Translations under genes and position numbers: made by a program
From: Psychrobacillus psychrotolerans
Lineage (GTDB): Bacteria > Bacillota > Bacilli > Bacillales_A > Planococcaceae
DNA: 64,000 nt
Assembly: GCF_900115805.1 (NCBI RefSeq)
Contig: NZ_FOXU01000005.1
Span: forward strand, 124,001 to 188,000
Direction: 5' to 3'
The notes under the pieces: model-generated
Databases searched by the model: none
What the model was told of the DNA's origin: nothing
What the model saw: only the letters and a program-made list of their open reading frames with translations
In this document: positions 16,248 through 25,948 of the stretch, piece after piece
Numbering within the stretch: the stretch's first letter is position 1
How the letters are laid out: every line of letters begins with the position of its first letter

Positions 16248-18377
16248 TTAATGAAGCTTTTTGGCTTTATAAGGTCCTTTTCTAAAAGGTAGCCACCAAT
16301 TCCATTTGCCAAATAGTTTCATAAGACTTGGTACAAGTAATAGCCTGATGATGGAAGCATCAATCGCTACGGCAATTGCGATGCCGACACCAATTTGTTT
16401 AACGGGCATTACCTCAGTAAATGCAAAAGCCCCTGTAATAACAATCATGATTAAGGCAGCGGATGTAATAATCTTACTTGTTGAGGTCAAACCGTCAACA
16501 GTTGCCAAAGTATTATTTTGATGCTTCATGTATTCTTCCTGAATGCGGGAGATTAAGAAAACTTCATAATCCATACTTAAACCAAATACGAGACTAAATA
16601 CAATAACAGGAATAATTAATGCAATTGTAGTTTCCTCAATTCCAAAGTGGCCGTACTGGAATATATAGACGAGAATTCCAAAAGTCGATGCAAGACCAAT
16701 AATATTCATAATGATTGCTTTCAATGGTATTAAAATGGAACGGAATGCAATCATCAAGATGATAAAAGTAGAGCCTAGAATAATCGCTAATAACCATCCT
16801 ACTTTATCAAATATCTCATCGAAAATTTCTTGGTTGAATTTAGGTTGGCCCCCTAGCTTAAAGTCGACACCTAAATCTTTTTCAGCCCACTCTCGTGCCC
16901 AATCTTGTGCTTCATTGGAAGATCCATTTAAGTTTAAGGTTACTGGTACTAGTAATTTGTTGTCTTGAACAAAAGTATCAAGTAATGGTGAGAGCTGTGC
17001 TTCCACCTCTGGAACCATTAGACTCTGTTCCCACTGCTCTACAGTTGGGATCTCACTTGCTGTGAAGATAGTGTCAACCGTGGTGACATCATTATCTTCA
17101 AGTAGTCTCTCTTCAATTTTTTTAATATCTTCTAAGCCGGCAGTACTATCCCAGCCATCTGTTCTCTCAGCAATCATATAGACAGTCGATTGATCACCTA
17201 GACCAAACTCTTGGTCCATTAGTTCATATGCTTGTCTAGAATCATAAGTTTTTGGAAGTGAATCGACCTGTGGAATTGTCAATTCCATATTCTTCACAGG
17301 AATTATTCCGATACCTAACAAAATTAGTGCGACAAGTATTAATGTCACGGGACGCTTCATGACAAATGAAGCGAAGTTACGCCATTTAGTTGTAGCACCT
17401 GGTTTAACACGAATAATTGTCCATTTGTTTATACGTTCTTTTAATAGCATTAATATAGAAGGAAGCAAAGTAATAGACGAAAGTACTGCAATCGTTACGA
17501 CAAGCATTCCACCAAGTGCAATGTTTTGGAATATCTCTACTTGCATAACAAGCATAGCTCCCAAACCAATAAATACACAAATTGCTGAGAAGATGATGGA
17601 TCTACCAGCAGTTTGGATAGCGGTTTGTACAGCGTCTATTGTGGAATTCTTGGCAAGTTCCTCTTTGTAGCGATTGATGAGTAATAGAGCAAAATCAATA
17701 CTTAATGCCAATCCGAGCATTGGAATAATGTTCATAACAAAAATGGATAAATCCATCGTCTCACTAAATAAGGTCATCACACCGAAAGCGGATACCACTG
17801 TGACAATTCCTATAGCAAGTGGGATAAATGCTGCAACGACACTACCAAACGCAAGAAGTAATACAATAATTGCTATTGGTAATCCAATTGCCTCTGCACT
17901 CGCTAAGTCTTTCTGACTAGCACTATTAATATCTTTGTTAATAGCAGCACCACCAGTTAACGTAACGCCTTTCTCCCCGTCAATAGCTTCTCTGATGTCA
18001 TCAACTGCACTTGTCATATCGGCATCTGAGTCGAAGTGAAGCATGGCATAGGCTACGTGATCTTTATATAAAGCGTCATCCTCTAAAGGAGATTGAATAG
18101 ATTCTGCAATCTCAAGTTTTTCTATCTCCTGTAACGTTTCTTTGATGGTATCATCGGATGTTTGGTCAAAAACCACGAAAAGGGACTCAGCAGGAAAATC
18201 AAATGTTTTCGTTAATTCATCCATTACCTCTGCGTGTTCCCCATCGGTACTAAATCCATCACCTTCCAATAGTCCAGGCAAACGAATAGCTAATACAGCT
18301 AAAGCGGCAAATAATAATAACCAAATACCTAGTATTACCTTATAGTGACGAGTCACTATTTTAGACAAGCCTTTCAT
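16248..18377 (-). CDS. MMPL-family RND transporter (YdfJ-like)
   Basis: A 709-residue resistance-nodulation-division type exporter in the cytoplasmic membrane. Two homologous halves each have one N-terminal helix, an external domain (about 35-155 and 375-530), then five or six helices. The family motifs SIDFALLLINRYKEE in the first half and SMDYEVFLISRIQEEY in the second, with proton-relay Asp in both, are intact. Relatives export lipids or hydrophobic compounds. GGAGGAGGAA precedes ATG 18377. It is divergent from the pentapeptide gene and has its own terminator. Confidence 0.9.
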   Translation of the reverse strand: MKGLSKIVTRHYKVILGIWLLLFAALAVLAIRLPGLLEGDGFSTDGEHAEVMDELTKTFDFPAESLFVVFDQTSDDTIKETLQEIEKLEIAESIQSPLEDDALYKDHVAYAMLHFDSDADMTSAVDDIREAIDGEKGVTLTGGAAINKDINSASQKDLASAEAIGLPIAIIVLLLAFGSVVAAFIPLAIGIVTVVSAFGVMTLFSETMDLSIFVMNIIPMLGLALSIDFALLLINRYKEELAKNSTIDAVQTAIQTAGRSIIFSAICVFIGLGAMLVMQVEIFQNIALGGMLVVTIAVLSSITLLPSILMLLKERINKWTIIRVKPGATTKWRNFASFVMKRPVTLILVALILLGIGIIPVKNMELTIPQVDSLPKTYDSRQAYELMDQEFGLGDQSTVYMIAERTDGWDSTAGLEDIKKIEERLLEDNDVTTVDTIFTASEIPTVEQWEQSLMVPEVEAQLSPLLDTFVQDNKLLVPVTLNLNGSSNEAQDWAREWAEKDLGVDFKLGGQPKFNQEIFDEIFDKVGWLLAIILGSTFIILMIAFRSILIPLKAIIMNIIGLASTFGILVYIFQYGHFGIEETTIALIIPVIVFSLVFGLSMDYEVFLISRIQEEYMKHQNNTLATVDGLTSTSKIITSAALIMIVITGAFAFTEVMPVKQIGVGIAIAVAIDASIIRLLLVPSLMKLFGKWNWWLPFRKGPYKAKKLH

Positions 18378-18482
18378 GTAATTCCTCCTCCATTAAAACC
18401 TAGTTACATTGTAAAGCAAACAAAGACTAAAATACTAATATAATGGTAGAATATGAAGAGCAATTCCACAGGAGGGATTTCA

Positions 18483-19115
18483 TTGAAGATAGCAGTACCA
18501 AAAATATCAAAATCATTACAAGAGCTAGATGTGCGACAAGCACTGTTGGAAGATTATTATGTATCAGATGGATTGGTCACTAAGCTAGAGTTAGACGAGG
18601 AGCAAGAAGATAAAATCGTTTTCGATCAAATACATTTTCGGGATATCTCTATGGAAGGTGTTCGATTTCAACAAGTAGAGTTTATTGATTGTATTATTGA
18701 AAAGTGTGACTTATCCAATGTGGATTTTGGGAATGCTGTATTCCATCGTGTAGAAATTCTTAGTTCGAAGTTAGTGGGAGCTAACATATCACAAAGCAGG
18801 ATGACGGATGTAAAAGTAGTAGATACGGTTGCCAACTATGTGAGTTTGAGTTTTTCCAAATTGAAAAAAGTCTCCTTCACTAAAACGTCATTCAATCGTG
18901 CAGATTTTATAGAGACGACGTTTGATAAAGTAAATTTTGAAGGCTGTGAATTAAATGAAGCAAATTTCAATGGCACAGCTCTAAACGGTGTAGACTTAAG
19001 CTCGAATACATACGAACAACTAACCGTATCATTGGATAAAATGCAAGGTTGTACTGTATCCACAGAACAAGCAATCGGCTTTGCCAAATCATTAGGTTTA
19101 CAAATTAAAGAATAA
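18483..19115 (+). CDS. pentapeptide-repeat protein
   Basis: A 210-residue cytoplasmic protein. From about residue 60 to 180 it is built of some twenty imperfect five-residue repeats centred on L or F (for instance DLSNV DFGNA, NRADF IETTF, LNEAN FNGTA LNGVD), which fold as a right-handed quadrilateral beta-helix. Some such proteins (Qnr/MfpA) mimic DNA and protect gyrase, but this one has no feature that decides its role. TTG 18483 has CAGGAGGG at the ideal distance; an earlier ATG (18453) lacks a ribosome site. Confidence 0.85.
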   Translation: MKIAVPKISKSLQELDVRQALLEDYYVSDGLVTKLELDEEQEDKIVFDQIHFRDISMEGVRFQQVEFIDCIIEKCDLSNVDFGNAVFHRVEILSSKLVGANISQSRMTDVKVVDTVANYVSLSFSKLKKVSFTKTSFNRADFIETTFDKVNFEGCELNEANFNGTALNGVDLSSNTYEQLTVSLDKMQGCTVSTEQAIGFAKSLGLQIKE

Positions 19116-19141
19116 GTTGTTTTAGGAGAGTTCTAATGAAC

Positions 19142-19183
19142 AAAAAATGATCCCTTGTCCAAAAAGACAAAGGATCATTTTTT
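19142..19183. terminator. bidirectional terminator between pentapeptide gene and pit
   Basis: Stem AAAAAATGATCCCTTGTC / GACAAAGGATCATTTTTT, 7-base loop, with A and T runs on both sides; serves both convergent genes. Confidence 0.88.
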
Positions 19184-19186
19184 ATA

Positions 19187-20185
19187 TTAAAAGAATAAAT
19201 TTAATGCTAGGAAAATAATGCCTGCCATTACAGCGGAAATTGGTAAAGTGATAATCCATGTTAAAACAATTTTTTTCGCAACTCCCCATTTTACACCTTT
19301 CACACGTTGAGCAGATCCAACTCCCATAATAGCAGAGGATATAACATGTGTAGTGGAAACTGGTAAATGAATAGTGGTAGCTCCGAAAATAATCATTGCA
19401 GAAGACAAGTCAGCTGCCGCTCCGTTAATAGGACGTATTTTCATGATTTTACCACCAACAGTTTTAATGATTTTATAACCACCAATAGAAGTACCAAGTC
19501 CCATTGCAGTAGCTGCAGCAATACGAACCCATAATTGAATATCATCATTTGTTTGCCATTCTGCAGCGATTAAAGCCATCGTAATAATCCCCATTGCTTT
19601 TTGCGCATCATTTGTACCATGCGTAAAGGATTGAAGGGCAGCAGTCCCAATTTGGAATATACGGAACTTCTTGTTTGTCCCATATAAACTACCGTTTTTA
19701 AATATTACTTTAAATAATGACATCATTAAGAATCCGACAGCAAGGGCTAGAAATGGTGAAATAAGTAATGCTTGAATGATTTTTATGAAACCTTCCCAGT
19801 TTAATATTGCAAAACCAGAAGATGCCACTGCAGCACCGGCAATAGAGCCGATCAATGTATGTGACGAACTGGAAGGAATTCCGTAATACCAAGTAACTAA
19901 GTTCCAGATAATTGCAGAGAGTAATGCAGCTAAAATGATTAGCGAGCCATTTTGCAGAGCAAAAGGATCTACAATATCTTTTGTTATTGTTTTAGCAACT
20001 CCCGTAAAGGTTAAAGCACCTACAAAGTTCATAGCAGCTGCCATTAATACTGCCACTCTAGGTTTCAATGCTCTTGTGGAAACGGATGTGGCAATGGCGT
20101 TTGCAGTATCATGAAACCCATTGATGAAATCGAATGCAAGAGCAAAGACTACTACTAGAATGGTTAATATAAATACTGTTTCCAT
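19187..20185 (-). CDS. pit: PiT-family inorganic phosphate transporter
   Basis: Low-affinity metal-phosphate or Na+/H+-phosphate symporter, 332 residues, about 10 membrane helices. The two PiT signatures are present: NGFHDTANAIAT near residue 25 in the N-terminal repeat and HGTNDAQKAMGI near residue 190 in the C-terminal repeat. The short form without the large central loop is usual for Bacillales. TAGGAG precedes ATG 20185. The DUF47 gene ends 12 bp upstream on the same strand, so the two are one operon, a very common arrangement. Confidence 0.93.
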   Translation of the reverse strand: METVFILTILVVVFALAFDFINGFHDTANAIATSVSTRALKPRVAVLMAAAMNFVGALTFTGVAKTITKDIVDPFALQNGSLIILAALLSAIIWNLVTWYYGIPSSSSHTLIGSIAGAAVASSGFAILNWEGFIKIIQALLISPFLALAVGFLMMSLFKVIFKNGSLYGTNKKFRIFQIGTAALQSFTHGTNDAQKAMGIITMALIAAEWQTNDDIQLWVRIAAATAMGLGTSIGGYKIIKTVGGKIMKIRPINGAAADLSSAMIIFGATTIHLPVSTTHVISSAIMGVGSAQRVKGVKWGVAKKIVLTWIITLPISAVMAGIIFLALNLFF

Positions 20186-20197
20186 AAAGGTTTACTC

Positions 20198-20818
20198 CTA
20201 CGCGTTTCGCATGATAATTGTTTCCAACGTATTTGCAACGTTTTGGCAATAATCAGCGATTTCTTCTAATTGTTCATATATATCTTTAAATTGAATAATG
20301 CGAATTGGATCTTTTTCATTTAAGAATAACTGTTTAATCGATGAACGAAGTACGTCATCACATTTTCTCTCGTAATCTTTGATAAGGATGGAATGCTCAT
20401 GCATCTTCAAAAGTTTTTTACTCGCTAGAAGCTCCATTGCTTTCACAATTTCATCTGTACTTTTCACGATATACCCTAAAAATGTACGCATAGATTCATC
20501 AATTTCGATTAATGAAAACATTTCTAAATGAGCGGTAAAATTATCAATACCATCTAAAATGTCATCCATACGTATCGCAAGTTCAAGAATATCTTCACGC
20601 TCAATTGGAGTCATAAAGGATTTATTTAACATAACGATCAATTCGTGTATTAATGTGTCTCCAGCAGTTTCGTAATTTTTTAAATGTACGCTGATTTCTT
20701 TTAAATCTGCAACCGTATTAATGCGGAAGTCATCTGCATAGTGAGCACTATCACGTACGTTTTCGGCAATTTTTAATAGAGACACGAAAAATGGATCGGG
20801 TTTTTTTGAACTAATCAT
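20198..20818 (-). CDS. DUF47 (PhoU-like) Pit accessory protein
   Basis: A 206-residue helical PhoU-like protein, first gene of the pit operon. The family motifs include DFRINTVADLKEI, the metal-binding style ELAIRMDDILDGID near residue 85, and YERKCDDVLR near residue 150. Relatives (YkaA) bind the Pit transporter and tune phosphate uptake. CAGGAGG precedes ATG 20818. Its 12-bp gap to pit and shared direction support joint function. It is not the PhoU of a Pst system. Confidence 0.9.
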   Translation of the reverse strand: MISSKKPDPFFVSLLKIAENVRDSAHYADDFRINTVADLKEISVHLKNYETAGDTLIHELIVMLNKSFMTPIEREDILELAIRMDDILDGIDNFTAHLEMFSLIEIDESMRTFLGYIVKSTDEIVKAMELLASKKLLKMHEHSILIKDYERKCDDVLRSSIKQLFLNEKDPIRIIQFKDIYEQLEEIADYCQNVANTLETIIMRNA

Positions 20819-21057
20819 AAAAGCCTCCTGGACTTAATTAATATATTTACTTTTTCCTCAAATAGCATAACAAAAAAATTACTAAATCAACACATTTTTT
20901 ACTCTAGATTATACAAATTTACAATCCTGTAACATTAGTTCGACAAATTAGAACTAATATACGTATTTTTTGTTGAAAATGGAGGGTTTTTGACAGAATT
21001 TAAAGAATAAGCGAAAAATTTTACGCAATATTAAGTTCTCACAAAAAGTAGAATATA

Positions 21058-21083
21058 TGAAACCTTCTGATTTTAGTTCCGTA
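21058..21083 (+). promoter_or_regulatory. sigma-W (ECF) promoter of the yuaF-floT operon
   Basis: TGAAAC at 21058-21063, exactly 16 bases, CGTA at 21080-21083. This matches the B. subtilis sigma-W consensus (TGAAAC-N16-CGTA) without a mismatch, and yuaFGI is a known sigma-W operon. Confidence 0.85.
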
Positions 21084-21106
21084 TATAGTACAAAGAGATT
21101 TATATA

Positions 21107-21625
21107 ATGGAAGAGGTGATTGAAATAGAACAATTCTTTTTATATGGCCTAATTGGTATTGGACTAATTACAATTTTGTATGTGTTATTTGCAGATGCAA
21201 TTGATGGAATGGACAATGGAATATTAAATCCAACAACGGTTCTTTCCTTCCTATTATTTATTTGTGCATCCGGTTTTATCTTATTGAAGCTAACAGAATG
21301 GGACGAAAAAATTGTCATTGTAGTAGCTCTTATTATTTCTAGTGTATTAACATTTTTACTTTACTTTTTCATACTAGTTCCGCTCGCTTCTGCAGAAGTA
21401 TCGACAGCATATACGGATGAGTCACTTCAAGGACAGGTTGGAAGAGTTATTGTCCCGATACCAATAGACGGGTTTGGTGAAATAGTAATTGAAACAGTCA
21501 ATGGGATCATTTCTAAAAGAGCGACAGGTTATGACAATGAGGAAATAGATTATGACAAAAAGGTGTTAATTATTGATGTAGACAAAGGCACCTTTTTAGT
21601 AAAAGAATATGTACCACTAGTATAA
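21107..21625 (+). CDS. yuaF: NfeD-like membrane protein YuaF
   Basis: Partner of flotillin in membrane-domain organisation and envelope stress resistance. The 172-residue protein has three membrane helices (about 10-28, 40-60, 68-92) and a C-terminal OB-fold (about 108-170) typical of short NfeD proteins. It contains LYVLFADAIDGM, close to YuaF LYVLFSDALDGM. The start is uncertain: ATG 21107 has no ribosome site of its own, whereas AGAGGTGA lies inside the first codons. It precedes floT by 19 bp and begins 24 bp after the sigma-W promoter. Confidence 0.85.
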   Translation: MEEVIEIEQFFLYGLIGIGLITILYVLFADAIDGMDNGILNPTTVLSFLLFICASGFILLKLTEWDEKIVIVVALIISSVLTFLLYFFILVPLASAEVSTAYTDESLQGQVGRVIVPIPIDGFGEIVIETVNGIISKRATGYDNEEIDYDKKVLIIDVDKGTFLVKEYVPLV

Positions 21626-21644
21626 ATAATAGGGGGAATTAGAA

Positions 21645-23162
21645 ATGCAAATGGAAATGTTTATTGTTATAGGAATAGTAGTTTTTGTGATTATTGCCAT
21701 TTTAGCAGTTTTTGTTACTAAGTATCGTACAGTTGGTCCTGATGAGGCACTAATTGTAACGGGAAGTTATTTGGGTTCTGGAAATGTACACACAGATGAA
21801 TCTGGCAACCGCATTAAGATTATTCGTGGTGGTGGTGCATTTATCTTCCCAGTGTTTCAACAAGCAAAACCACTTAGTCTACTATCTAGTAAATTAGAAG
21901 TTACTACACCTGAAGTATATACGGAACAAGGTGTTCCAGTAATGGCAGATGGAACGGCAATTATTAAAATTGGTGGTTCTATTTCGGAAATTGCCACTGC
22001 AGCCGAACAGTTTTTAGGTAAGTCGAAAGAAGATCGTGAAAACGAAGCCAAGGAAGTATTAGAAGGTCATCTTCGTTCTATATTAGGTTCCATGACTGTA
22101 GAAGAAATTTATAAAAATCGAGATAAGTTCTCACAGGAAGTGCAAAGGGTAGCTTCTCAAGATTTAGCGAAAATGGGATTGGTCATTGTATCATTTACTA
22201 TCAAAGATGTACGTGACAAAAACGGATACTTGGATTCCTTAGGGAAACCAAGAATTGCGCAAGTAAAGCGTGATGCAGACATTGCTACTGCAGAAGCTGA
22301 AAAAGAAACTCGTATTAAACGGGCAGAGGCTTCCAAAGATGCGCAAAGATCTGAAATAGAAAGAGCTACGGAAATTGCTGAATCCGAAAAAGATAACCAG
22401 TTAAAGGTAGCGGAATATCGTCGCGAATCGGATATTGCCAAAGCCCGTGCAGACCAAGCATATGAATTAGAAACGGCGCGTTCTAAGCAGGATGTTATTG
22501 AGCAAGAAATGCAAATTCAAATTATTGAGCGTCAAAAACAAATAGAACTAGAAGAAAAAGAAATTCTAAGAAGAGAGAAGCAATATGATTCTGAGGTGAA
22601 GAAAAAAGCCGATGCAGATCGCTATGCTATTGAACAAAATGCAGAAGCTTCTAAGTCTCGTGAAATGGCAGAGGCAGATGCGGAGAAGTATAGAATAGAA
22701 GCTAAAGCAAAGGCTGATGCGGAGAAGGTACGCTTAGATGGTCAAGCAAAAGCAGATTCTCAGCGGGCACAGGGTGAATCAGAGGCAGATGTTATTCGAT
22801 TGAAAGGTCTTGCCGAAGCAGAAGCTAAACGTAAGATAGCAGAAGCTTTTGAAATGTACGGTCAAGCAGCTGTTCTCGATATGATTGTTCATATGCTTCC
22901 TGAGTACGCTAAACAAATTGCAAGTCCTCTTGCTAATATTGATAAAATTACGGTTGTGGACACTGGTAGCGGAGAAGGTGGAGGAGCTAACAAAGTCACC
23001 TCTTATGCAACGAACTTGATGTCTACTCTTCAAGAAACTCTAAAAGCATCTTCTGGAATTGATGTAAAAGAAATGCTTGAAAGCTATGCAGGTAAAGGGA
23101 ATATACGTCCAAGTATTGACCGTTTAACGGAAGAAATAATAAATGTAAATGAAACTCCATAA
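21645..23162 (+). CDS. floT: flotillin FloT (YuaG)
   Basis: Scaffold protein of functional membrane microdomains. Residues 5-26 form the membrane hairpin anchor, about 30-210 the SPFH/band-7 domain (YRTVGPDEALIVTGSYLG), and about 215-400 the flotillin coiled coil with many EA-rich repeats (AEAEKETRIKRAEA, ADAEKYRIEAKAKADAEK). The 505-residue length matches B. subtilis FloT (509). AGGGGGAA precedes ATG 21645. Operon with yuaF under a sigma-W promoter; a terminator follows. Confidence 0.95.
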   Translation: MQMEMFIVIGIVVFVIIAILAVFVTKYRTVGPDEALIVTGSYLGSGNVHTDESGNRIKIIRGGGAFIFPVFQQAKPLSLLSSKLEVTTPEVYTEQGVPVMADGTAIIKIGGSISEIATAAEQFLGKSKEDRENEAKEVLEGHLRSILGSMTVEEIYKNRDKFSQEVQRVASQDLAKMGLVIVSFTIKDVRDKNGYLDSLGKPRIAQVKRDADIATAEAEKETRIKRAEASKDAQRSEIERATEIAESEKDNQLKVAEYRRESDIAKARADQAYELETARSKQDVIEQEMQIQIIERQKQIELEEKEILRREKQYDSEVKKKADADRYAIEQNAEASKSREMAEADAEKYRIEAKAKADAEKVRLDGQAKADSQRAQGESEADVIRLKGLAEAEAKRKIAEAFEMYGQAAVLDMIVHMLPEYAKQIASPLANIDKITVVDTGSGEGGGANKVTSYATNLMSTLQETLKASSGIDVKEMLESYAGKGNIRPSIDRLTEEIINVNETP

Positions 23163-23177
23163 CGTTTTAATGAAAAA

Positions 23178-23207
23178 AACCTATGAAAATGTTCATAGGT
23201 TCTTTTT
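23178..23207 (+). terminator. Rho-independent terminator after floT
   Basis: Stem AACCTATGAA / TTCATAGGTT, small loop, T run. Confidence 0.8.
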
Positions 23208-23288
23208 ATTGTATTTCTTTTAAGTTAATTGAATTGTATAATAAAAGCAGATAAAGCAGAATGTTGTCATAGGTATGGGGGATGAAAT

Positions 23289-24224
23289 ATGTTAACCGTT
23301 GAACAAATACAGGATATACGTATAAAAGCATACCTACCGAGAGTATTTACCGATCAATCGGTTACAACCTATCTTGGAAGTGCAGAAGATATTTCTTACT
23401 CTCTATATACATTGTTTCCTAACACAACAACTTGGGTTTATAATAACTCAAATAATTCCGCTGATTTTGTAGAGCGATATACGATTTTAACTGGTGTTTT
23501 AGACATAGATTGCGATGGACAAAAGTCTATATTGCATCAAGGCGATGTCATTGATGTCAATAAGTGTACTGGAGTCGTCACCTGTAATGCAGAATCACAT
23601 GTCGAGATTTTATTTGAAATGACTTCTTCGATATTTGAAAAAAGCTTTTCTGAGCGTGAAATTATCCAAAGAGATGCTAAACGTATTCAAGAAGTAGACG
23701 GATATACTTATCATCATTGCTCGCGAATTCGTGATTATTCTATCGAACTCTGGAAAAAAATGAGACCAGGTCGCCAAGGCGTTGCTATTATATCGATGGG
23801 TTCGTACTTTCATGATATAGGTAAGTTGGCAATTCCTTTAGAAATACTAAACAAAACGGGTAAGTTAACTGACGAAGAATGGAAAGTCATTAAAATGCAT
23901 ACAACTCTAGGGGCAGAAATGATGCGTAATCATGAAATTGAACGTATACGAAAAGCCGCTTTTATTGTAGAAGAACATCATGAAAGGTATGATGGAAAAG
24001 GATATCCATATGGCTTAATAGGAGATGAAATTTCTATAGAGGCTTCGATTGTTTCTGTAGTAGATGCATTTGATGCAATGACTACGAATCGAATATACCG
24101 CAAGGCGATGACCATTGAGGAAGCGATCCAAGAGATGAAAGATGGAAAAGGCACTCAATTTCACCCAGAGGTAGTGGATGAATTTTTAGCAATGTTGGAA
24201 GAAAAACAAAATAAATGGATTTAA
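23289..24224 (+). CDS. HD-GYP domain protein with N-terminal cupin-like sensor
   Basis: Probable c-di-GMP phosphodiesterase, 311 residues. The N-terminal 110 residues look like a small cupin ([29 protein letters not shown]). The C-terminal HD-GYP domain has [22 protein letters not shown] (HD), [26 protein letters not shown] (GYP motif) and [11 protein letters not shown], so all metal ligands are retained. ATG 23289 follows a GGGGGATG site. It sits 14 bp before fumC, a coupling with no obvious functional logic. Confidence 0.88.
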   Translation: MLTVEQIQDIRIKAYLPRVFTDQSVTTYLGSAEDISYSLYTLFPNTTTWVYNNSNNSADFVERYTILTGVLDIDCDGQKSILHQGDVIDVNKCTGVVTCNAESHVEILFEMTSSIFEKSFSEREIIQRDAKRIQEVDGYTYHHCSRIRDYSIELWKKMRPGRQGVAIISMGSYFHDIGKLAIPLEILNKTGKLTDEEWKVIKMHTTLGAEMMRNHEIERIRKAAFIVEEHHERYDGKGYPYGLIGDEISIEASIVSVVDAFDAMTTNRIYRKAMTIEEAIQEMKDGKGTQFHPEVVDEFLAMLEEKQNKWI

Positions 24225-24238
24225 AAGGAGCGAGGTTA

Positions 24239-25615
24239 ATGTCTTATCGTATTGAGCATGACTCTATGGGAGAAATAAAAGTTCCAGAAGATAGTCTTTG
24301 GGGAGCCCAAACTCAAAGATCCAAACAAAATTTTAAAATTGGTACAGAAAAGATGCCAATTGGCGTAATTCATGGATTGGCCCTTTTAAAAAAATCTGCA
24401 GCGGTTGTAAGTCATTCGTTAGGCAATCTGTCGGAAGCGAAAAAAGATGCTATCGCAGAAGCAGCAGATGAAATATTAGCTGGTAAACTAGATGCGCATT
24501 TTCCTTTAGTTGTATGGCAAACAGGTAGCGGTACTCAATCTAATATGAATGTTAATGAAGTGATCGCTTACAGAGGGAATCAGTTATTAGAGGAAAAGGG
24601 AAGCGAAGAGCGTCTTCATCCGAACGATGATGTAAATAAATCACAAAGCTCCAATGATACTTTTCCAACGGCGCTTCATATTGCTGGAGTACTTGCAATA
24701 GAAAACCAACTACTCCCAGCAATTGATGTCTTGAAGGAGACATTAGGAAAAAAATCCGAGCAATTTATGGATATTATAAAAATCGGTCGTACACATCTAC
24801 AGGATGCGACTCCTCTATCAGTAGGACAAGAGTTTAGTGGCTGGCATCGGATGCTAGAGAAATCAGCAAAAATGATTACACAAAGCGTAGAAGATATGAA
24901 GGAACTTGCAATTGGTGGAACAGCCGTTGGAACAGGTTTAAATGCTCCCAAAGGCTTTGGTGACCAAGTGGCAGCAGAAATTTCTAAAGCACTAGGAATC
25001 GAATTTACCTCTGCTAAAAACAAATTTCATTCGTTAACAAGTTATGATGATGTTGTTTATGTCCATGGTGCTGTAAAAGCATTAGCTGCAGACTTGATGA
25101 AAATTGCAAATGATGTACGTTTACTTGCAAGTGGACCGCGTTCAGGTATTGGAGAAATTTCTATTCCAGAAAACGAACCAGGAAGTTCCATTATGCCAGG
25201 TAAAGTAAATCCAACTCAAAGTGAAGCGATGACAATGGTTGTTGCCCAAGTAATGGGGAATGACACAACGATCAGCTTTGCAGCAAGCCAAGGAAATTAC
25301 CAATTAAATGTCTTTAAACCAGTAATCATTTACAATTTCCTACAATCAGTTGGATTATTAAGTGATGCTATTCTTAGCTTTAATAATAATTGTGCAGTGG
25401 GAATTGAGCCTAACTTAGATACGATTAAGCACCATGTAAATAACTCATTAATGCTCGTAACAGCATTAAACCCATATATCGGGTATGAGAATGCCGCTAA
25501 AATAGCTAAACATGCACATAAAAACGGTACAACATTAAAAGAGGCAGCAATCGAGCTAGAACTTCTGACTGCTGACAAATTTGATGAAATCGTAAAACCG
25601 GAAAATATGATTTAA
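24239..25615 (+). CDS. fumC: fumarate hydratase class II
   Basis: Iron-independent fumarase of the citric acid cycle, fumarate to L-malate, 458 residues, homotetramer in the family. Three active-site regions are intact: [14 protein letters not shown] (about 97-110), [12 protein letters not shown] (about 183-194), and the signature [11 protein letters not shown] (about 314-324). The ATG 24239 (MSYRIEHD) with AAAGGAGCGAGG upstream is preferred over the in-frame ATG 24215 inside the previous gene. No terminator follows; two structured repeats do. Confidence 0.95.
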   Translation: MSYRIEHDSMGEIKVPEDSLWGAQTQRSKQNFKIGTEKMPIGVIHGLALLKKSAAVVSHSLGNLSEAKKDAIAEAADEILAGKLDAHFPLVVWQTGSGTQSNMNVNEVIAYRGNQLLEEKGSEERLHPNDDVNKSQSSNDTFPTALHIAGVLAIENQLLPAIDVLKETLGKKSEQFMDIIKIGRTHLQDATPLSVGQEFSGWHRMLEKSAKMITQSVEDMKELAIGGTAVGTGLNAPKGFGDQVAAEISKALGIEFTSAKNKFHSLTSYDDVVYVHGAVKALAADLMKIANDVRLLASGPRSGIGEISIPENEPGSSIMPGKVNPTQSEAMTMVVAQVMGNDTTISFAASQGNYQLNVFKPVIIYNFLQSVGLLSDAILSFNNNCAVGIEPNLDTIKHHVNNSLMLVTALNPYIGYENAAKIAKHAHKNGTTLKEAAIELELLTADKFDEIVKPENMI

Positions 25616-25622
25616 TATTAAA

Positions 25623-25740
25623 GAAAAGCGAAAGCGCCTATGTAAGCCCTGAAAAGCGCTGGAAGAAATGCAATAAAGGCGGTTTTTGCCTTTATTCGCA
25701 ATTCTGAAGCGACTCGAAGGGCTAGGCGCTGTAGCTAGAC
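25623..25740 (+). repeat. structured intergenic repeat, family 1 copy 2
   Basis: Starts GAAAAGCGAAAGCGCCTATG and ends GGCTAGGCGCTGTAGCTAGAC. Internal hairpin AATAAAGGC/GCCTTTATT. Its first ~68 bases are identical to copy 3, but it lacks the GTCAGTC...GACTGAC module present in copies 1 and 3. Confidence 0.8.
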
Positions 25741-25745
25741 AGAAA

Positions 25746-25923
25746 GAAAAGCGAAAGCGCCTATGTAAGCCCTGAAAAGCGCTGGAAGAAATGCAATAAA
25801 GGCGGTTTTTGCCTAGGGGAAGTCAGTCTAAGTTCGCGACGTCGTGTCGCAATGACTGACTGACCCGCATCGTGCGGCCCCGCAAGTCTGAAGTGACTCG
25901 AGGGATAGGTGCTGGAGCTAGAC
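25746..25923 (+). repeat. structured intergenic repeat, family 1 copy 3
   Basis: A mosaic: its left part equals copy 2 (through GGCGGTTTTTGCCT) and its right part matches copy 1, with GTCAGTC/GACTGAC, GCGAC/GTCGC and CCGCA/TGCGG hairpins, ending GGTGCTGGAGCTAGAC. It lies in tandem 5 bp after copy 2 and may act as the transcription end of fumC. Confidence 0.8.
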
Positions 25924-25948
25924 TGATAATATGTAAAAAGGATTGTAT

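Noticed and set aside
20990-21018. TTGACA at 20990 as a sigma-A promoter for yuaF
   Set aside because: No acceptable -10 at 16-18 bases; the perfect sigma-W promoter downstream explains the operon better.
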